Assembly (NCBI RefSeq): GCF_030814815.1
Contig: NZ_JAUSVR010000001.1
Coordinates: 1-64,000, forward strand
Source: Ancylobacter amanitiformis
GTDB lineage: Bacteria; Pseudomonadota; Alphaproteobacteria; Rhizobiales; Xanthobacteraceae
Direction of reading: 5' to 3'
Length of the DNA stretch: 64,000 nt
How positions within the stretch are numbered: the first letter of the stretch is position 1; each line of letters starts with the position of its first letter. Positions 35,113 to 44,150 of this stretch are shown here, in pieces. A model generated the notes under the pieces. That model was not told where the DNA came from, did not search any database, and saw only the letters and a list, made by a program, of their open reading frames with translations. The translations under genes and the position numbers were made by a program.

Positions 35113-37775
35113 ACGAGGATCCCACCGCACAGACCGCGGCACCGGCTTGGTTCCACACCCCCGGCCGGCCGTTCGAGGTCGCCACCTTCTGGTTCTGGCA
35201 CCGCCTGCCGACCGGCGAGGAAATCCACACCCAGCTCGCCGACATGAAGGCGAAGGGCATCGGCATGGTGATGATCCAGGCGCGGCCGGCGCTGGAGCGG
35301 ACCCTCTATCTGTCGCCGCCCTATCTGGAAGCCTGCCGCGCGGCCTGCGCGCAGGCGCGGCGCCTCGGGCTCGGCATCACGCTCTATGACGAATATGGCT
35401 GGATGTCCGGCCATGGCGGCGGGCGCACGGTGGAGGGGGGCGAGCACCTGCGCGAGCGGCACCTGTTCTGGGCGACGGGCGCCGCCGAAGCTTCCGAACT
35501 CATGGTGAGCGGAATCCGCGCACCGTTCTTCGATTTCATGGGGCAGATGGGCCGCGACTGGCTCTATGAGGGCGGTGTCGCCCGCTGGGGCGACTGGCGC
35601 TCCATTCTGGTTATTGCCCATCCCGCGTCGGTCACGACGCCGGACGATATCCGCCCGCTCGACGGTGCCGTCATCGAGGAGACCGGCCCGGATTCGTGCC
35701 GCATCCGTCTGGCCCCCGGCGTGTCGATCCCGGAGGGTTGGCGCGTGACAGCCTTCGTCTCGGCGCGGTGCCTCACCTCGCGGCTGGTGAACTACCTGCT
35801 GCCGGAAACCGCGCAGCGTTTCGCGGAGGCGGTCTATGGCCCGCTGCTGGCGGCCGCCGGCGGGCAGGCGGACAGCGTGTTCTTCGATCATCCCTATGCC
35901 GGCTTCTATTTGTGGAACGAACATCACGGCCCACTCGGCAACAGTCTCCTTTCCGACGGGACATCGGCCGACCCGGCGGACGCGCGCGCGCTGCTCTCGC
36001 TCACGTGCGATGTCGGGCCGGAATCCGCCCGGCTGCGGGCCGGTTATCTGCGCCGCTATGGCCAGCGGATGCACGAAGCCTTCTTCGGCACGCTGTCGCG
36101 CTGGGCGCGCGAGCACCATATCGGCCTCACCGGCCATGAGTTGCTCACCCATGTCGGAAGCTGGAACCTGCAGGGTGATCTCAGGGGATTCGACCCGCGC
36201 TCCATGCCCGGCATCGATTATTTCGGCATCGACGCCTACCGCACCGAGACGACGGTCGACGCCGCCGATTACGCCCCGCAACTGGCCGCGCGGTTTGGCG
36301 ACAGCGTGGCGCGGGCGCATGGCCGCACGCGCTGCACGATCGAGCAATATGCGACGGGACGGGAGGTCGGCCTGCCGGCGCTGGCCGGGCAGTGGGGCCT
36401 GACGCCCGCGCGCTTCCGCGCCCAGTCGATCCGGCATCTGCTGTTCGGCGCGCGCCGCATCCTGCTGCACGCGGTCAACGTGACCGATGGCTTCGACGAC
36501 GATCCGCGACCGCTGGCCAATCCGCGCTTCGATTTTCCGCCCGCCTTCAATTTCGAGCCGTGGTGGGAGGATTGCCACCTCATTTTCCGCGAACTCGCCC
36601 GGCTTTCCGCCTTTCTGGAGGAGGGCGAGCCGGTCCGTCCGGTCGCGCTGTTCTACCCCCTGCAGACGCTCTACGCCGAAGGACCGGACCACGCGTGCGG
36701 GGCCCATTTCGGCCGCTGGGCGCAGGCCCTCGCCCGCGCCGGCATCGGCTATGACATCGTCGACGAAGCCACGCTCGCGCCCGCCCTCGGGCACGAAACA
36801 CGCTACGCAACACTGATCCTTCCCGCCGTCACCCTGTTCGGCACGGATGAGACGGCGGAGATCATCGCGGCCTTCGCCCGGCGGGGTGGACATGTCGTCC
36901 TCTCGCAGACGGCAGCGGACGCCCGCGTGAGCGAGGGCATCCTGCCCGATTTGACCGCGAGCGAGCCGGTCACGCGGCTTGTCGATCCCTCCGTCAAGAC
37001 CATAACCGCGTGGGTTGGCCAGCTGGAGCGCCCCGTGCCGGATGTGCGCTTTGCCGATGGCGGCACGACCTGGTGCACGGCGTTGCATTGCGGGGACGAG
37101 TGGCGGCTGGCCGTCTTCAACGACATGGCGCAGGCGCGCGACCTGAGCATCGCCTTCGCGGCCGAGACTCTGGAGGGCGACATCTGGTGCCCGCGCACCG
37201 GGGAGAGGAGGGCGCTGCCCGCCTCCGCCTTCGACGGCCGCCATTTTCGCGGCACGTTGGCGCCCGAGGGCATATTGTGCCTGTCCATACGCGCCGCCGC
37301 GCCGCCTGTGGCCGCGCCTCGCGAGATGACGACCAAGCCCGCGCACGCCACCGAACCGCTCGCCTCCCTCACCCTGTCGGAGGGTTGGACGCTGGAGGCC
37401 GATGGACGCCCGCCCGTCCCCATCGCGGTGGACGGCGGCTGGGAAGGGCAGGGCTTTGACACCTTCGCCGGCACCGGCATCTACCGCTGCACGGTCCGGT
37501 TGCCCCGGATGGCCATGGCGCGCTGGCAGATCCGGCTTCCCGCGGTCCATGAGAGCGCCGAATTGTGGATCGACGGCGCCTGGGTGGGAACGCATATTGC
37601 CGGCGAGGCGTGTTTTCCCCTCCCGGCAGTATCGGGAGCGGACTGCCTCATCGAACTGCGGGTGAGGAACACGGCGGCGAACCGCTATTATGCCGGCTCG
37701 GCCTTCGGCGCGCGGCCCAGCCCCTCCGGCCTCACCCAGCCACCACGGCTTGAGGCGCTGTCGTCCTCCGATTGA
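35109..37775 (+). CDS. GH106-like glycoside hydrolase (alpha-L-rhamnosidase family resemblance)
   Basis: An 888-residue protein without signal peptide; ATG at 35109 overlaps the upstream stop. 'ATFWFWHRLPTGEEIHTQLA', then 'YDEYGWMSGHGGG', 'GHELLTHVGSWNLQGD', 'IEQYATGREVG' and 'RHLLFGARRILLHAVN' follow the order of motifs in GH106-like enzymes. A C-terminal jelly-roll sugar-binding domain is suggested by 'GIYRCTVRLPRMAMARWQIR' and 'AELWIDGAWVGTH' (about 780-880). The protein is an outlier to characterised GH106 enzymes, and I cannot say whether rhamnose is the sugar. Its end faces the end of a glycosyltransferase gene 42 bp away. Confidence 0.7.
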   Translation: MNEDPTAQTAAPAWFHTPGRPFEVATFWFWHRLPTGEEIHTQLADMKAKGIGMVMIQARPALERTLYLSPPYLEACRAACAQARRLGLGITLYDEYGWMSGHGGGRTVEGGEHLRERHLFWATGAAEASELMVSGIRAPFFDFMGQMGRDWLYEGGVARWGDWRSILVIAHPASVTTPDDIRPLDGAVIEETGPDSCRIRLAPGVSIPEGWRVTAFVSARCLTSRLVNYLLPETAQRFAEAVYGPLLAAAGGQADSVFFDHPYAGFYLWNEHHGPLGNSLLSDGTSADPADARALLSLTCDVGPESARLRAGYLRRYGQRMHEAFFGTLSRWAREHHIGLTGHELLTHVGSWNLQGDLRGFDPRSMPGIDYFGIDAYRTETTVDAADYAPQLAARFGDSVARAHGRTRCTIEQYATGREVGLPALAGQWGLTPARFRAQSIRHLLFGARRILLHAVNVTDGFDDDPRPLANPRFDFPPAFNFEPWWEDCHLIFRELARLSAFLEEGEPVRPVALFYPLQTLYAEGPDHACGAHFGRWAQALARAGIGYDIVDEATLAPALGHETRYATLILPAVTLFGTDETAEIIAAFARRGGHVVLSQTAADARVSEGILPDLTASEPVTRLVDPSVKTITAWVGQLERPVPDVRFADGGTTWCTALHCGDEWRLAVFNDMAQARDLSIAFAAETLEGDIWCPRTGERRALPASAFDGRHFRGTLAPEGILCLSIRAAAPPVAAPREMTTKPAHATEPLASLTLSEGWTLEADGRPPVPIAVDGGWEGQGFDTFAGTGIYRCTVRLPRMAMARWQIRLPAVHESAELWIDGAWVGTHIAGEACFPLPAVSGADCLIELRVRNTAANRYYAGSAFGARPSPSGLTQPPRLEALSSSD

Positions 37776-37817
37776 CGGGAGCGGGCGGCCGGGATGGCAT
37801 CAGGCGGTGCCACCGGT

Positions 37818-39101
37818 TCAGCCGGCCCCCAGTCGCGACAGCACCGCGTCGGCTGCCCGCACCACGCCCGGATCGGCCTTCATCTGCGCCGAGATCGCGG
37901 CGAGGCGGCCTCGGAGCGCGTGGTCGTTCAGAAGCGCCTCGATCATGCCGCGCAACGTCTCGGGCGACCAGTCCGAGCGGTGCATGCTGCGCCCGGTGCC
38001 GGTATCCTGCGCGCGCCGGGCATTGTCGTGCCCGTCCCAGCAATAGGCCATCACCAGTGATGGCACGCCGTGGAACAGCGCCTCGCAGAAGGAATTGTTG
38101 CCGCCGTGATGGATGAACAGCGCCGACTGCGCGACGACGGAGGGCTGGGGAAACCAGCTGCCGAGAAACACATTGTCCGGCACTTCGCGATAGTCATCGA
38201 GAAACCCGCCGACATTCACGAAAAAGCGGGCCGGAATGGTCGCGAACACCGCGATCATGCGCCGGATCTGGTCGGTATCGATCGCGCCCAGGCTGCCGAA
38301 GCTCATATAGACCAGCGGCCCGTCATTGGCCGGCAGGGCCGGGGGATCGAACGGCACCTCGTCGCGCACGCAGCCTTCGAGAAAGGTGAAGCGATCCGCC
38401 GGCAGCGCCTCGGCGCGCGGATAGCGCACGGCGGAAGGCGCCAGAAGCAGGTTGAGCCAGTCGGAACATTCCAGAAACTGCCCCGGTGGCAGCGCGCGCA
38501 GCCCCCGGGCGCGACGGAAGGCGTTGTAGCGATGATGCGCGGGTCGCAGCGCGGCCGTGGCCGCCTTTTCCCAGAGGGCGCGGCCGACCGTGTCGTCGGG
38601 GCCAAGGCCCGAGAGATAGGGCGGCACGAGCGCATCCGGTATCTCGGTCTCGGCGCAGGACACCACCCGCGCCCAGGGCCGGCCGGAACGCAGGATCGCC
38701 GGAAACATGATGACGTTGTCCAGCAGGATGGCGTCCGGCTGGATCTGCCCGAGTAGCGCCTCCAGAGAATCGTCGACCGCGATGACCGTGTCGATGATCG
38801 CCTCCCAGGTCGGGGCGACATAGGCATCCAGCTGCGCCGCGGGCGTCAGGTCGAAATGGGCGAGATGCGTGTTGACGAAGTTCTGCCAGTAAGCCTCGCC
38901 ACGCGCCTGCGCCGGGCCCGCCTCGGGCTGGAGGTGATATTCCCGGAAGCCGTATTCGGCGAAGACGCCGGTAAAGCCGGGATGGCACAGGAAGACCGGC
39001 TCCGCGCCGCGCGCCGCCAGTTCCCGCGCGATGCCGACGCAGTTGAGCGCCGCGCCGAAGCTCGCCTCGGGGAAAAGGGCAATGACGGGAGGGCGCTTCA
39101 C
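37818..39101 (-). CDS. GT1-family glycosyltransferase A (UDP-sugar dependent, MGT-like)
   Basis: A 427-residue GT-B fold transferase of the kind that glycosylates small molecules. The acceptor half opens with 'VIALFPEASFGAALNCVGIA'. The donor half has 'VYMSFGSLGAIDT' and the nucleotide-sugar motif 'FIHHGGNNSFCEALFHGVPS', followed by 'YCWDGHDNARR'. It is a clear paralogue of the protein at 44151-45425, with matching motifs along the whole length and nearly equal size. It overlaps the end of the GntR gene by four bases and is transcribed with it, away from the transporter operon. It has no membrane segment, so the acceptor should be a soluble cytoplasmic small molecule; acceptor and sugar are unknown. 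Confidence 0.87.
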   Translation of the reverse strand: MKRPPVIALFPEASFGAALNCVGIARELAARGAEPVFLCHPGFTGVFAEYGFREYHLQPEAGPAQARGEAYWQNFVNTHLAHFDLTPAAQLDAYVAPTWEAIIDTVIAVDDSLEALLGQIQPDAILLDNVIMFPAILRSGRPWARVVSCAETEIPDALVPPYLSGLGPDDTVGRALWEKAATAALRPAHHRYNAFRRARGLRALPPGQFLECSDWLNLLLAPSAVRYPRAEALPADRFTFLEGCVRDEVPFDPPALPANDGPLVYMSFGSLGAIDTDQIRRMIAVFATIPARFFVNVGGFLDDYREVPDNVFLGSWFPQPSVVAQSALFIHHGGNNSFCEALFHGVPSLVMAYCWDGHDNARRAQDTGTGRSMHRSDWSPETLRGMIEALLNDHALRGRLAAISAQMKADPGVVRAADAVLSRLGAG

Positions 39102-40060
39102 GAAGCCGATCCTTTGCTGCGCGCGGGCGCCGGTTGCGCGCCCCGGAGCAGCGCCGACATGCCGCGCCCGGCGGTTTCGGGCCGGCGAATCCCGGAGCGA
39201 CGCAGATGCAGCACCATTTGATCGGCCGCAAGCTCCAACTGGTTGCGCTCCAGACTGTCGAGAATGTCGAGATGCTCCTCCATCGCCTGACGCTGGCGAA
39301 ACGGGGGCGGTGCGGCTTCCTTCTGCGCCATGCGCCGCAGCCGGTGATGCGCCAGAAGCGCGCCCTGCACGAAGCGGTTGGCCGAGCCTTCCGCGATCAT
39401 CACGTGGAAATCGATGTCGAGACGCTGGAACCCCGCCGCCGTCAGCCGCCCGTCGGGCAGCAGCTGAAAGGCGCGCATCTGCGCACGCAGGGCGCTGGCG
39501 CGGGTGGGATCGAGCCCAAATCCCGGCGTGAGAATGGCCTGCGGCTCCAGTGTCAGCCGGAAGGCGAAGCTCTCGGCGATCGCCGGCGGGGTATCGAGCA
39601 GCGGCTGAAAGGCCCAGGCGCTGCCCGGAAGCTGGGAGACGATGCCATCGCGCGACAGTATTTTTAGCGCATTCAGTACTTCAACACGGGAGGCAGAATA
39701 ACGCCGCGCCAGCGCGCTGACCGACTGCACGTCGGAAATGCGCCGCGCCGCGCGATCGGCCAGGATGCGGGTGAACAGACCCTGTTCGAGATCGGCAGCG
39801 GCAAGGCTCGCATCCGAGAGCCCGTCCTGCGCACTGCGCGCGAGAAAATAGCCCTCCTCTTCCTTCCATGTCAGAATATTGTTTTTTTCCAATATTTTAA
39901 AAGCAGACCGGATCGGCGTTCGGGACACGCCGCAGGCCTCGGCGATCGCCTGTTCCGGCATGTGCTCGCCCGCCTTCATGCCGCGATCGAGCGCCAGCGC
40001 CACGATCTGCTGCGCCAGCGACTGATGGTTGTGACGCGCGGCGCGGCGCCGTTCGGCCAT
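39098..40060 (-). CDS. GntR-family regulator with two N-terminal winged-helix domains
   Basis: A 320-residue FadR-subgroup regulator. The first winged helix (about 14-76) is standard: 'SLAQQIVALALDRGMKAGEH', 'GVSRTPIRSAFKILEKNNIL'. A second, similar segment follows at about 93-153: 'GLFTRILADRAA', 'VSALARRYSASRVEVLNALK', 'ILSRDGIVSQLPGSAWAF'. An FCD effector domain (about 160-300) ends the protein, with 'DIDFHVMIAEGSANRFV'. Usual FadR-type proteins have only one DNA-binding domain and 220-250 residues, so the extra 70 residues are explained by the duplication. It is divergent from the transporter operon it probably controls and co-transcribed with glycosyltransferase A. Confidence 0.88.
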   Translation of the reverse strand: MAERRRAARHNHQSLAQQIVALALDRGMKAGEHMPEQAIAEACGVSRTPIRSAFKILEKNNILTWKEEEGYFLARSAQDGLSDASLAAADLEQGLFTRILADRAARRISDVQSVSALARRYSASRVEVLNALKILSRDGIVSQLPGSAWAFQPLLDTPPAIAESFAFRLTLEPQAILTPGFGLDPTRASALRAQMRAFQLLPDGRLTAAGFQRLDIDFHVMIAEGSANRFVQGALLAHHRLRRMAQKEAAPPPFRQRQAMEEHLDILDSLERNQLELAADQMVLHLRRSGIRRPETAGRGMSALLRGAQPAPARSKGSAS

Positions 40061-40222
40061 GGATTTCCCCCGGAAGGCCCCTGCAGGGCGGGCAAGACAG
40101 GCAAAGAACCGTGAATACAGTTTGACGTATTTTTCCGCTTATACGTACTCTTGTCGTCAGCGGTCATCAAGAACCGCTCCTTCCGACACACCGCCTCCGG
40201 CGGGGGACAACAGGAGTTTGCA
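40061..40222. promoter_or_regulatory. Divergent GntR / transporter-operon control region with inverted repeat
   Basis: The 162-bp gap contains ACGTAT (40125-40130) and ATACGT (40141-40146), a perfect 6-bp inverted repeat with a 10-bp spacer in an AT-rich patch. TTGACG at 40122-40127 overlaps the left arm and could be the -35 of the rightward operon. The repeat is a good candidate for the double-winged-helix GntR regulator. The binding-protein gene has an excellent ribosome site (CAGGAG, seven bases before ATG). Confidence 0.5.
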
Positions 40223-41269
40223 ATGGTGGGAATTTCCTGCCGCGCGGCGGTCATTGCGGGCGTGGCGCTCAGCCTCACCGCGTTTTCCGCCGGCGCCGAT
40301 CCGCTGGTGATTTCGAACTGGGACGGCTATCTCGCCCCCGACGCGATCAAGAAGTTCAACGAGGCCAGCGGCAACAGCGCCGAACTGGTGCTGCACGCCA
40401 CCAACGAAGAGATCATGGGCAAGCTCATCGCCGCCAAGGGCAAGGGCTATGACGTGGTCTTCGTCTCCTCGCCCTTTGCCGAGGTGCTGCACAATCTGGG
40501 CCTGGCCGAGACGCTCGACCATGCCAAGATCCCCAATCTCGCCAATCTCTACCCGGAAGCGACGGTGCTCGCCCATGACAAGGGCAACAGCTTTTCCGTG
40601 CCCTATACCTGGGGCACCACGGGCCTGTGCTACCGCTCGGACCTGACCCCCGCGCCGACCTCGTGGAACGACCTGCTGAAGCCGACGGATGCGCTGAAGG
40701 GCAAGACCACGATGCTGGCGACCGACCGCTGGCTGCTGGCGGCGGGCTTCCTCGCCGAGGGCTATTCGGTCAACGAGACCGACAAGGCGAAGCTGGCGCA
40801 GACCCGCGACCTGCTGATCGCCGCCAAGAAGACGCTGCTCGCCTATGACGACACGACCTTTTATTCGAAGCTCGTCTCGGGCGAAGCCCAGCTGGTTCAG
40901 GCGTGGGATGGCTGGTGCAATTACGGCATCACCGAAAATCCGCAGATCAAGTATGTGATCCCGAAGGAAGGGTCGGATCTGTGGGTCGACACGATGGTGA
41001 TCCTCAAGTCCTCCGAGCACAAGGACGCCGCCTACGCCTTCGTCAATTCCATGCTCGACGGCGCCAACCACCGCTGGGCGGCGGAGAATATTCTCTACAA
41101 GGTGCCGAATAAGGCCGCGATGGACGGGCTCGATCCGAAGCTGCTGGAGAAATACCCGAACATGACGATGACGCCGGTCGAGCTTCTCAAGCATGAGCAG
41201 CTTCGCGATGTCGGCGCCGCGCAGCGCGATTATTCGCGCACGGTCTCCGAGATCAAGGCGTCGAACTGA
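40223..41269 (+). CDS. Polyamine-type ABC transporter substrate-binding protein (PotD/PotF-like), glycosylation locus
   Basis: A 348-residue periplasmic binding protein. ATG 40223 follows a strong CAGGAG; the longer frame from 40151 is rejected. A Sec signal peptide covers about 1-24 (ending FSAGA). 'PLVISNWDGYLAPDAIKKFN' and 'WGTTGLCYRSDL' are hallmarks of the family. It is the first gene of a rightward run that continues for 12.5 kb. The presence of an aminoaldehyde-type dehydrogenase and amine oxidase downstream makes an amine a reasonable ligand, but no residue-level assignment is possible by eye. Confidence 0.9.
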   Translation: MVGISCRAAVIAGVALSLTAFSAGADPLVISNWDGYLAPDAIKKFNEASGNSAELVLHATNEEIMGKLIAAKGKGYDVVFVSSPFAEVLHNLGLAETLDHAKIPNLANLYPEATVLAHDKGNSFSVPYTWGTTGLCYRSDLTPAPTSWNDLLKPTDALKGKTTMLATDRWLLAAGFLAEGYSVNETDKAKLAQTRDLLIAAKKTLLAYDDTTFYSKLVSGEAQLVQAWDGWCNYGITENPQIKYVIPKEGSDLWVDTMVILKSSEHKDAAYAFVNSMLDGANHRWAAENILYKVPNKAAMDGLDPKLLEKYPNMTMTPVELLKHEQLRDVGAAQRDYSRTVSEIKASN

Positions 41270-41310
41270 CCCCCGCGCCCCTCTGCCCCTCAACCATCGA
41301 GCGCCCGTGA

Positions 41311-41341
41311 GCCGATCCGATTGCGACGCGACCGGATCGGC
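41311..41341 (+). other. Hairpin between binding-protein and permease genes
   Basis: GCCGATCCG (41311-41319) and CGGATCGGC (41333-41341) form a perfect 9-bp stem with a 13-base loop, in the 113-bp gap after the binding-protein gene. There is no U tract. Its place matches the hairpin of the other polyamine-type operon (22068-22090) and suggests protection of the binding-protein message or partial attenuation. Confidence 0.5.
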
Positions 41342-41382
41342 GCGTGCTCCAGCGCCGGATCACCGAGCGGTGCCGTATCGTC

Positions 41383-42249
41383 ATGCAAGACCGTAAATCC
41401 CTGGTGCTGGTCGCGCCCGCCTTTGCGTGGCTGACCGCCTTCATGGTCGTGCCCTGCCTGCTGATCCTCGCGCTGGCCTTCTTCCGGCGCGGGATCTATG
41501 GCGGTATCGAATATGACATCACCTTCGAGAATTTCGCGATGGTGCTGGATCCGCTCTATGCGCGGATCTTCCTGAAATCCGCGTGGATTGCCGGGCTCGC
41601 CGCGCTCATCGCCGCCGTGCTCGGCTATGCCGCCGCCTATGCGATTGCGAGCATGCCGCGCCATCGCCAGCCGGCGCTGCTGTTTTTCGCCATCCTGCCG
41701 TTCTGGTCGAACTATCTCGTGCGCACCTATGCGTGGATCGTGCTGCTGAACCGTGAGGGACTGATTGTCGGCATCGCCCGTGCGCTCGGCTTTTCCGGCG
41801 AGATGCCGCAGATGCTCTATACCGAGGGCGCGGTGGTGCTGGGGCTGGTCTATAATTACCTGCCCTTCGTCATCCTCGCCGCCTACGCGCCGCTCTCACG
41901 GCTCAACCCGGAGATTTCGGAGGCCTCGCGCGATCTCGGCGCCGGGCGCTGGACGACATTCCGCCGGGTGATCCTGCCGATCACGCTGCCCGGCGTCGCC
42001 ACCGGCTTCGTCTTCGTGTTCGTGCTGTCGATCGGCAATTTCGTCACCCCGGCGCTTCTGGGCGGCGGCCAGTTCCAGATGATCGGCAACCTGGTCTACG
42101 ACCAGTTCCTCTCCGCCAATGACTGGCCGTTCGGCTCGGCGCTGTCGATGGTGCTGATCGCCGTCATGCTGGTGCTGCTCACGGCGCAGACCTTCGCCAA
42201 TGAGCGCGCCTCCACCGGCCGCCAGTCCGCGGAGCCGGCCGATGGCTGA
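41383..42249 (+). CDS. Polyamine-type ABC transporter permease (PotB/PotH-like), glycosylation locus
   Basis: A 288-residue six-helix permease. I prefer the ATG at 41383; GTG 41344 would add 13 residues next to the hairpin. The first helix is 'LVLVAPAFAWLTAFMVVPCL'. The EAA loop reads 'NPEISEASRDLGAGRWTTFR'. It overlaps the next permease gene by eight bases. Confidence 0.9.
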   Translation: MQDRKSLVLVAPAFAWLTAFMVVPCLLILALAFFRRGIYGGIEYDITFENFAMVLDPLYARIFLKSAWIAGLAALIAAVLGYAAAYAIASMPRHRQPALLFFAILPFWSNYLVRTYAWIVLLNREGLIVGIARALGFSGEMPQMLYTEGAVVLGLVYNYLPFVILAAYAPLSRLNPEISEASRDLGAGRWTTFRRVILPITLPGVATGFVFVFVLSIGNFVTPALLGGGQFQMIGNLVYDQFLSANDWPFGSALSMVLIAVMLVLLTAQTFANERASTGRQSAEPADG

Positions 42250-43033
42250 TCGCCTCAACATGCGGGTGATGCTGCTGATCCTCAGCCTCGTCTTCGCCTT
42301 TCTCTACCTGCCGATCTCCGTGCTGGTCGGGCTGTCCTTCAATGCCGGCGGCATGCCCACCGCCTGGACCGGCTTTTCGCTGAAATGGTATGGCGCGCTG
42401 TTCGCCAACCGGGACATCCTGCGCGCCGCCGGCAACACGCTGGTCGTCGGGCTGGTCTCCGCCGGCATCGCGACGATCCTGGGCACGCTGCTGGCGATCG
42501 GCATCGAAATCCGCCGGCGCAAGGGCCGCTTCCTGGAGACGCTGGTCTTCGCGCCGATGGTCATTCCCGACATCGTGCTGGCGATCGCGCTGCTGAGCTT
42601 CTTCTCGCTGCTGGACGTGCGGCTGGGGCTGCACACCGTCATCCTGGCGCATGTGGTGTTCAACCTCGCCTTCGTCTGCGCGGTGGTGCGGGCGCGGTTG
42701 AAATCCTTCGACTGGTCGATCGTCGAGGCCTCCGCCGATCTGGGCGCCTCGACGCTCACCACCCTGCGCCGCGTGGTGCTGCCGGCGCTGGCGCCCGCCA
42801 TCATCGCGGGAGGGCTGCTGGCCTTCACGTTGTCGGTGGACGAGTTCATCATCGCCTTCTTCACCGCCGGGCCCGAGCGTGCCTCGATCACCCTGCCGAT
42901 GCAGATCTACGCCATGATCCGCTTCGGCGTGACGCCCGAGATCAATGTGCTGGCGACGCTGGTGATCGGGTTTTCCCTCGTCACCCTGGCCCTGTCGCAG
43001 CGCCTCAACCGCGGAGGCCTGCCGGGCCAATGA
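42242..43033 (+). CDS. Polyamine-type ABC transporter permease (PotC/PotI-like), glycosylation locus
   Basis: A 263-residue permease; ATG 42242 lies within the end of the previous gene. First helix 'MLLILSLVFAFLYLPISVLV', then 'LSFNAGGMPTAWTGFSLKWY' as in PotI. EAA loop 'DWSIVEASADLGASTLTTLR'. Its stop overlaps the ATPase start by four bases, so the transporter genes are coupled. Confidence 0.92.
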   Translation: MADRLNMRVMLLILSLVFAFLYLPISVLVGLSFNAGGMPTAWTGFSLKWYGALFANRDILRAAGNTLVVGLVSAGIATILGTLLAIGIEIRRRKGRFLETLVFAPMVIPDIVLAIALLSFFSLLDVRLGLHTVILAHVVFNLAFVCAVVRARLKSFDWSIVEASADLGASTLTTLRRVVLPALAPAIIAGGLLAFTLSVDEFIIAFFTAGPERASITLPMQIYAMIRFGVTPEINVLATLVIGFSLVTLALSQRLNRGGLPGQ

Positions 43034-44085
43034 CCACGCTGCTTTCCATTCGCAATGTCGAGAAGCATTTCGGCCGGGTGCGCGCCGTCAATGGCGTGTC
43101 CCTCGACATTCGCGAGAACGAGTTCTTCGCCCTGCTCGGCTCCTCCGGCAGCGGCAAGACCACGCTGCTGCGCATGCTGGCGGGGTTCGAGACGCTGAGC
43201 GCCGGGCAGATCCTGCTGAACGGGCGCGACATTTCCAACGTGGCGCCCAATCACCGCCCGGTGAACCTGATGTTCCAGTCCTATGCGCTGTTTCCGCATA
43301 TGAGCGTGGCGCAGAACATCGCCTATGGGCTGGAGATGGAGAAGCTGCCCCGCGCCGAGATCCGCGCGCGCGTCGACGAGATCCTCTCCACCATCCAGCT
43401 TTCCGCGCTGGCGGCGCGCAAGCCCGAGCAATTGTCCGGCGGCCAGCGCCAGCGTGTGGCTCTGGCGCGCGCGCTGGTGAAGCGGCCGCAATTGCTGCTG
43501 CTCGACGAACCGCTCGGCGCGCTGGACAAGAAGCTGCGCAGCGAGATGCAGCTGGAGCTGAAGCGGATCCAGCACCAGTTCGGCATCACCTTCGTGATCG
43601 TCACCCATGATCAGGAGGAAGCGCTGGTCATGGCCGATCGCATCGCCATTCTCCAGCACGGCGAACTCGTGCAATGCGCCCCGCCGCGCGAGGTCTATGA
43701 ACACCCGGCCACCCGTTTCGCGGCCGAATTCATCGGGGTGATGAACTTCATCCCCGTGCAGCGCGACGGCGCAAAGCTGACGGCGGCCGATGGCAGCGCC
43801 ATCCACGCCGCGATCCCCGAGGGGCTGGGAGCGGACATCGTCGCCGCGGTGCGGCCGGAGCGGCTGCGGCTCGATGCCGAAAACTGCGACAACCGGCTCT
43901 CGGGGCGGATCCTCGCCACCGCCTATCACGGGCTCGACCTGCAGGTGCATGTCGCCATCCCCGCCATGGCCAAGCCCATGGTCTGCCGGGTGACGGCGGA
44001 TGCCGCCGAGGCGCGCGATTTCAAGGCGGACGACATCCTCACCCTCGGCTGGAACAGCGCCGACACGCGCCTGTTCGCCGCCTGA
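43030..44085 (+). CDS. Polyamine-type ABC transporter ATP-binding protein (PotA/PotG-like), glycosylation locus
   Basis: A 351-residue ATPase with Walker A GSSGSGKTTLL near 37-47, Q-loop 'MFQSYALFPHMSVAQNIAYG', signature LSGGQRQRVALARA, Walker B LLLLDEPLGALDKK and 'THDQEEALVMADR'. A TOBE domain forms the C terminus. It completes the second importer of this class in the window; the two ATPases are clearly related but belong to separate operons. Confidence 0.94.
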   Translation: MTTLLSIRNVEKHFGRVRAVNGVSLDIRENEFFALLGSSGSGKTTLLRMLAGFETLSAGQILLNGRDISNVAPNHRPVNLMFQSYALFPHMSVAQNIAYGLEMEKLPRAEIRARVDEILSTIQLSALAARKPEQLSGGQRQRVALARALVKRPQLLLLDEPLGALDKKLRSEMQLELKRIQHQFGITFVIVTHDQEEALVMADRIAILQHGELVQCAPPREVYEHPATRFAAEFIGVMNFIPVQRDGAKLTAADGSAIHAAIPEGLGADIVAAVRPERLRLDAENCDNRLSGRILATAYHGLDLQVHVAIPAMAKPMVCRVTADAAEARDFKADDILTLGWNSADTRLFAA

Positions 44086-44150
44086 CGACCATGACGACGC
44101 CCGCAAAGCCAACGCCCGCAAAGGGCGATCCCGACCAGAGGTACCAGCAC

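Noticed and set aside
40122-40151. A full sigma-70 promoter (TTGACG with a -10) before the second transporter operon
   Set aside because: The -35 is good, but the TATA-like hexamers are 11-12 bp away and the hexamer at proper distance (TACTCT) is poor.
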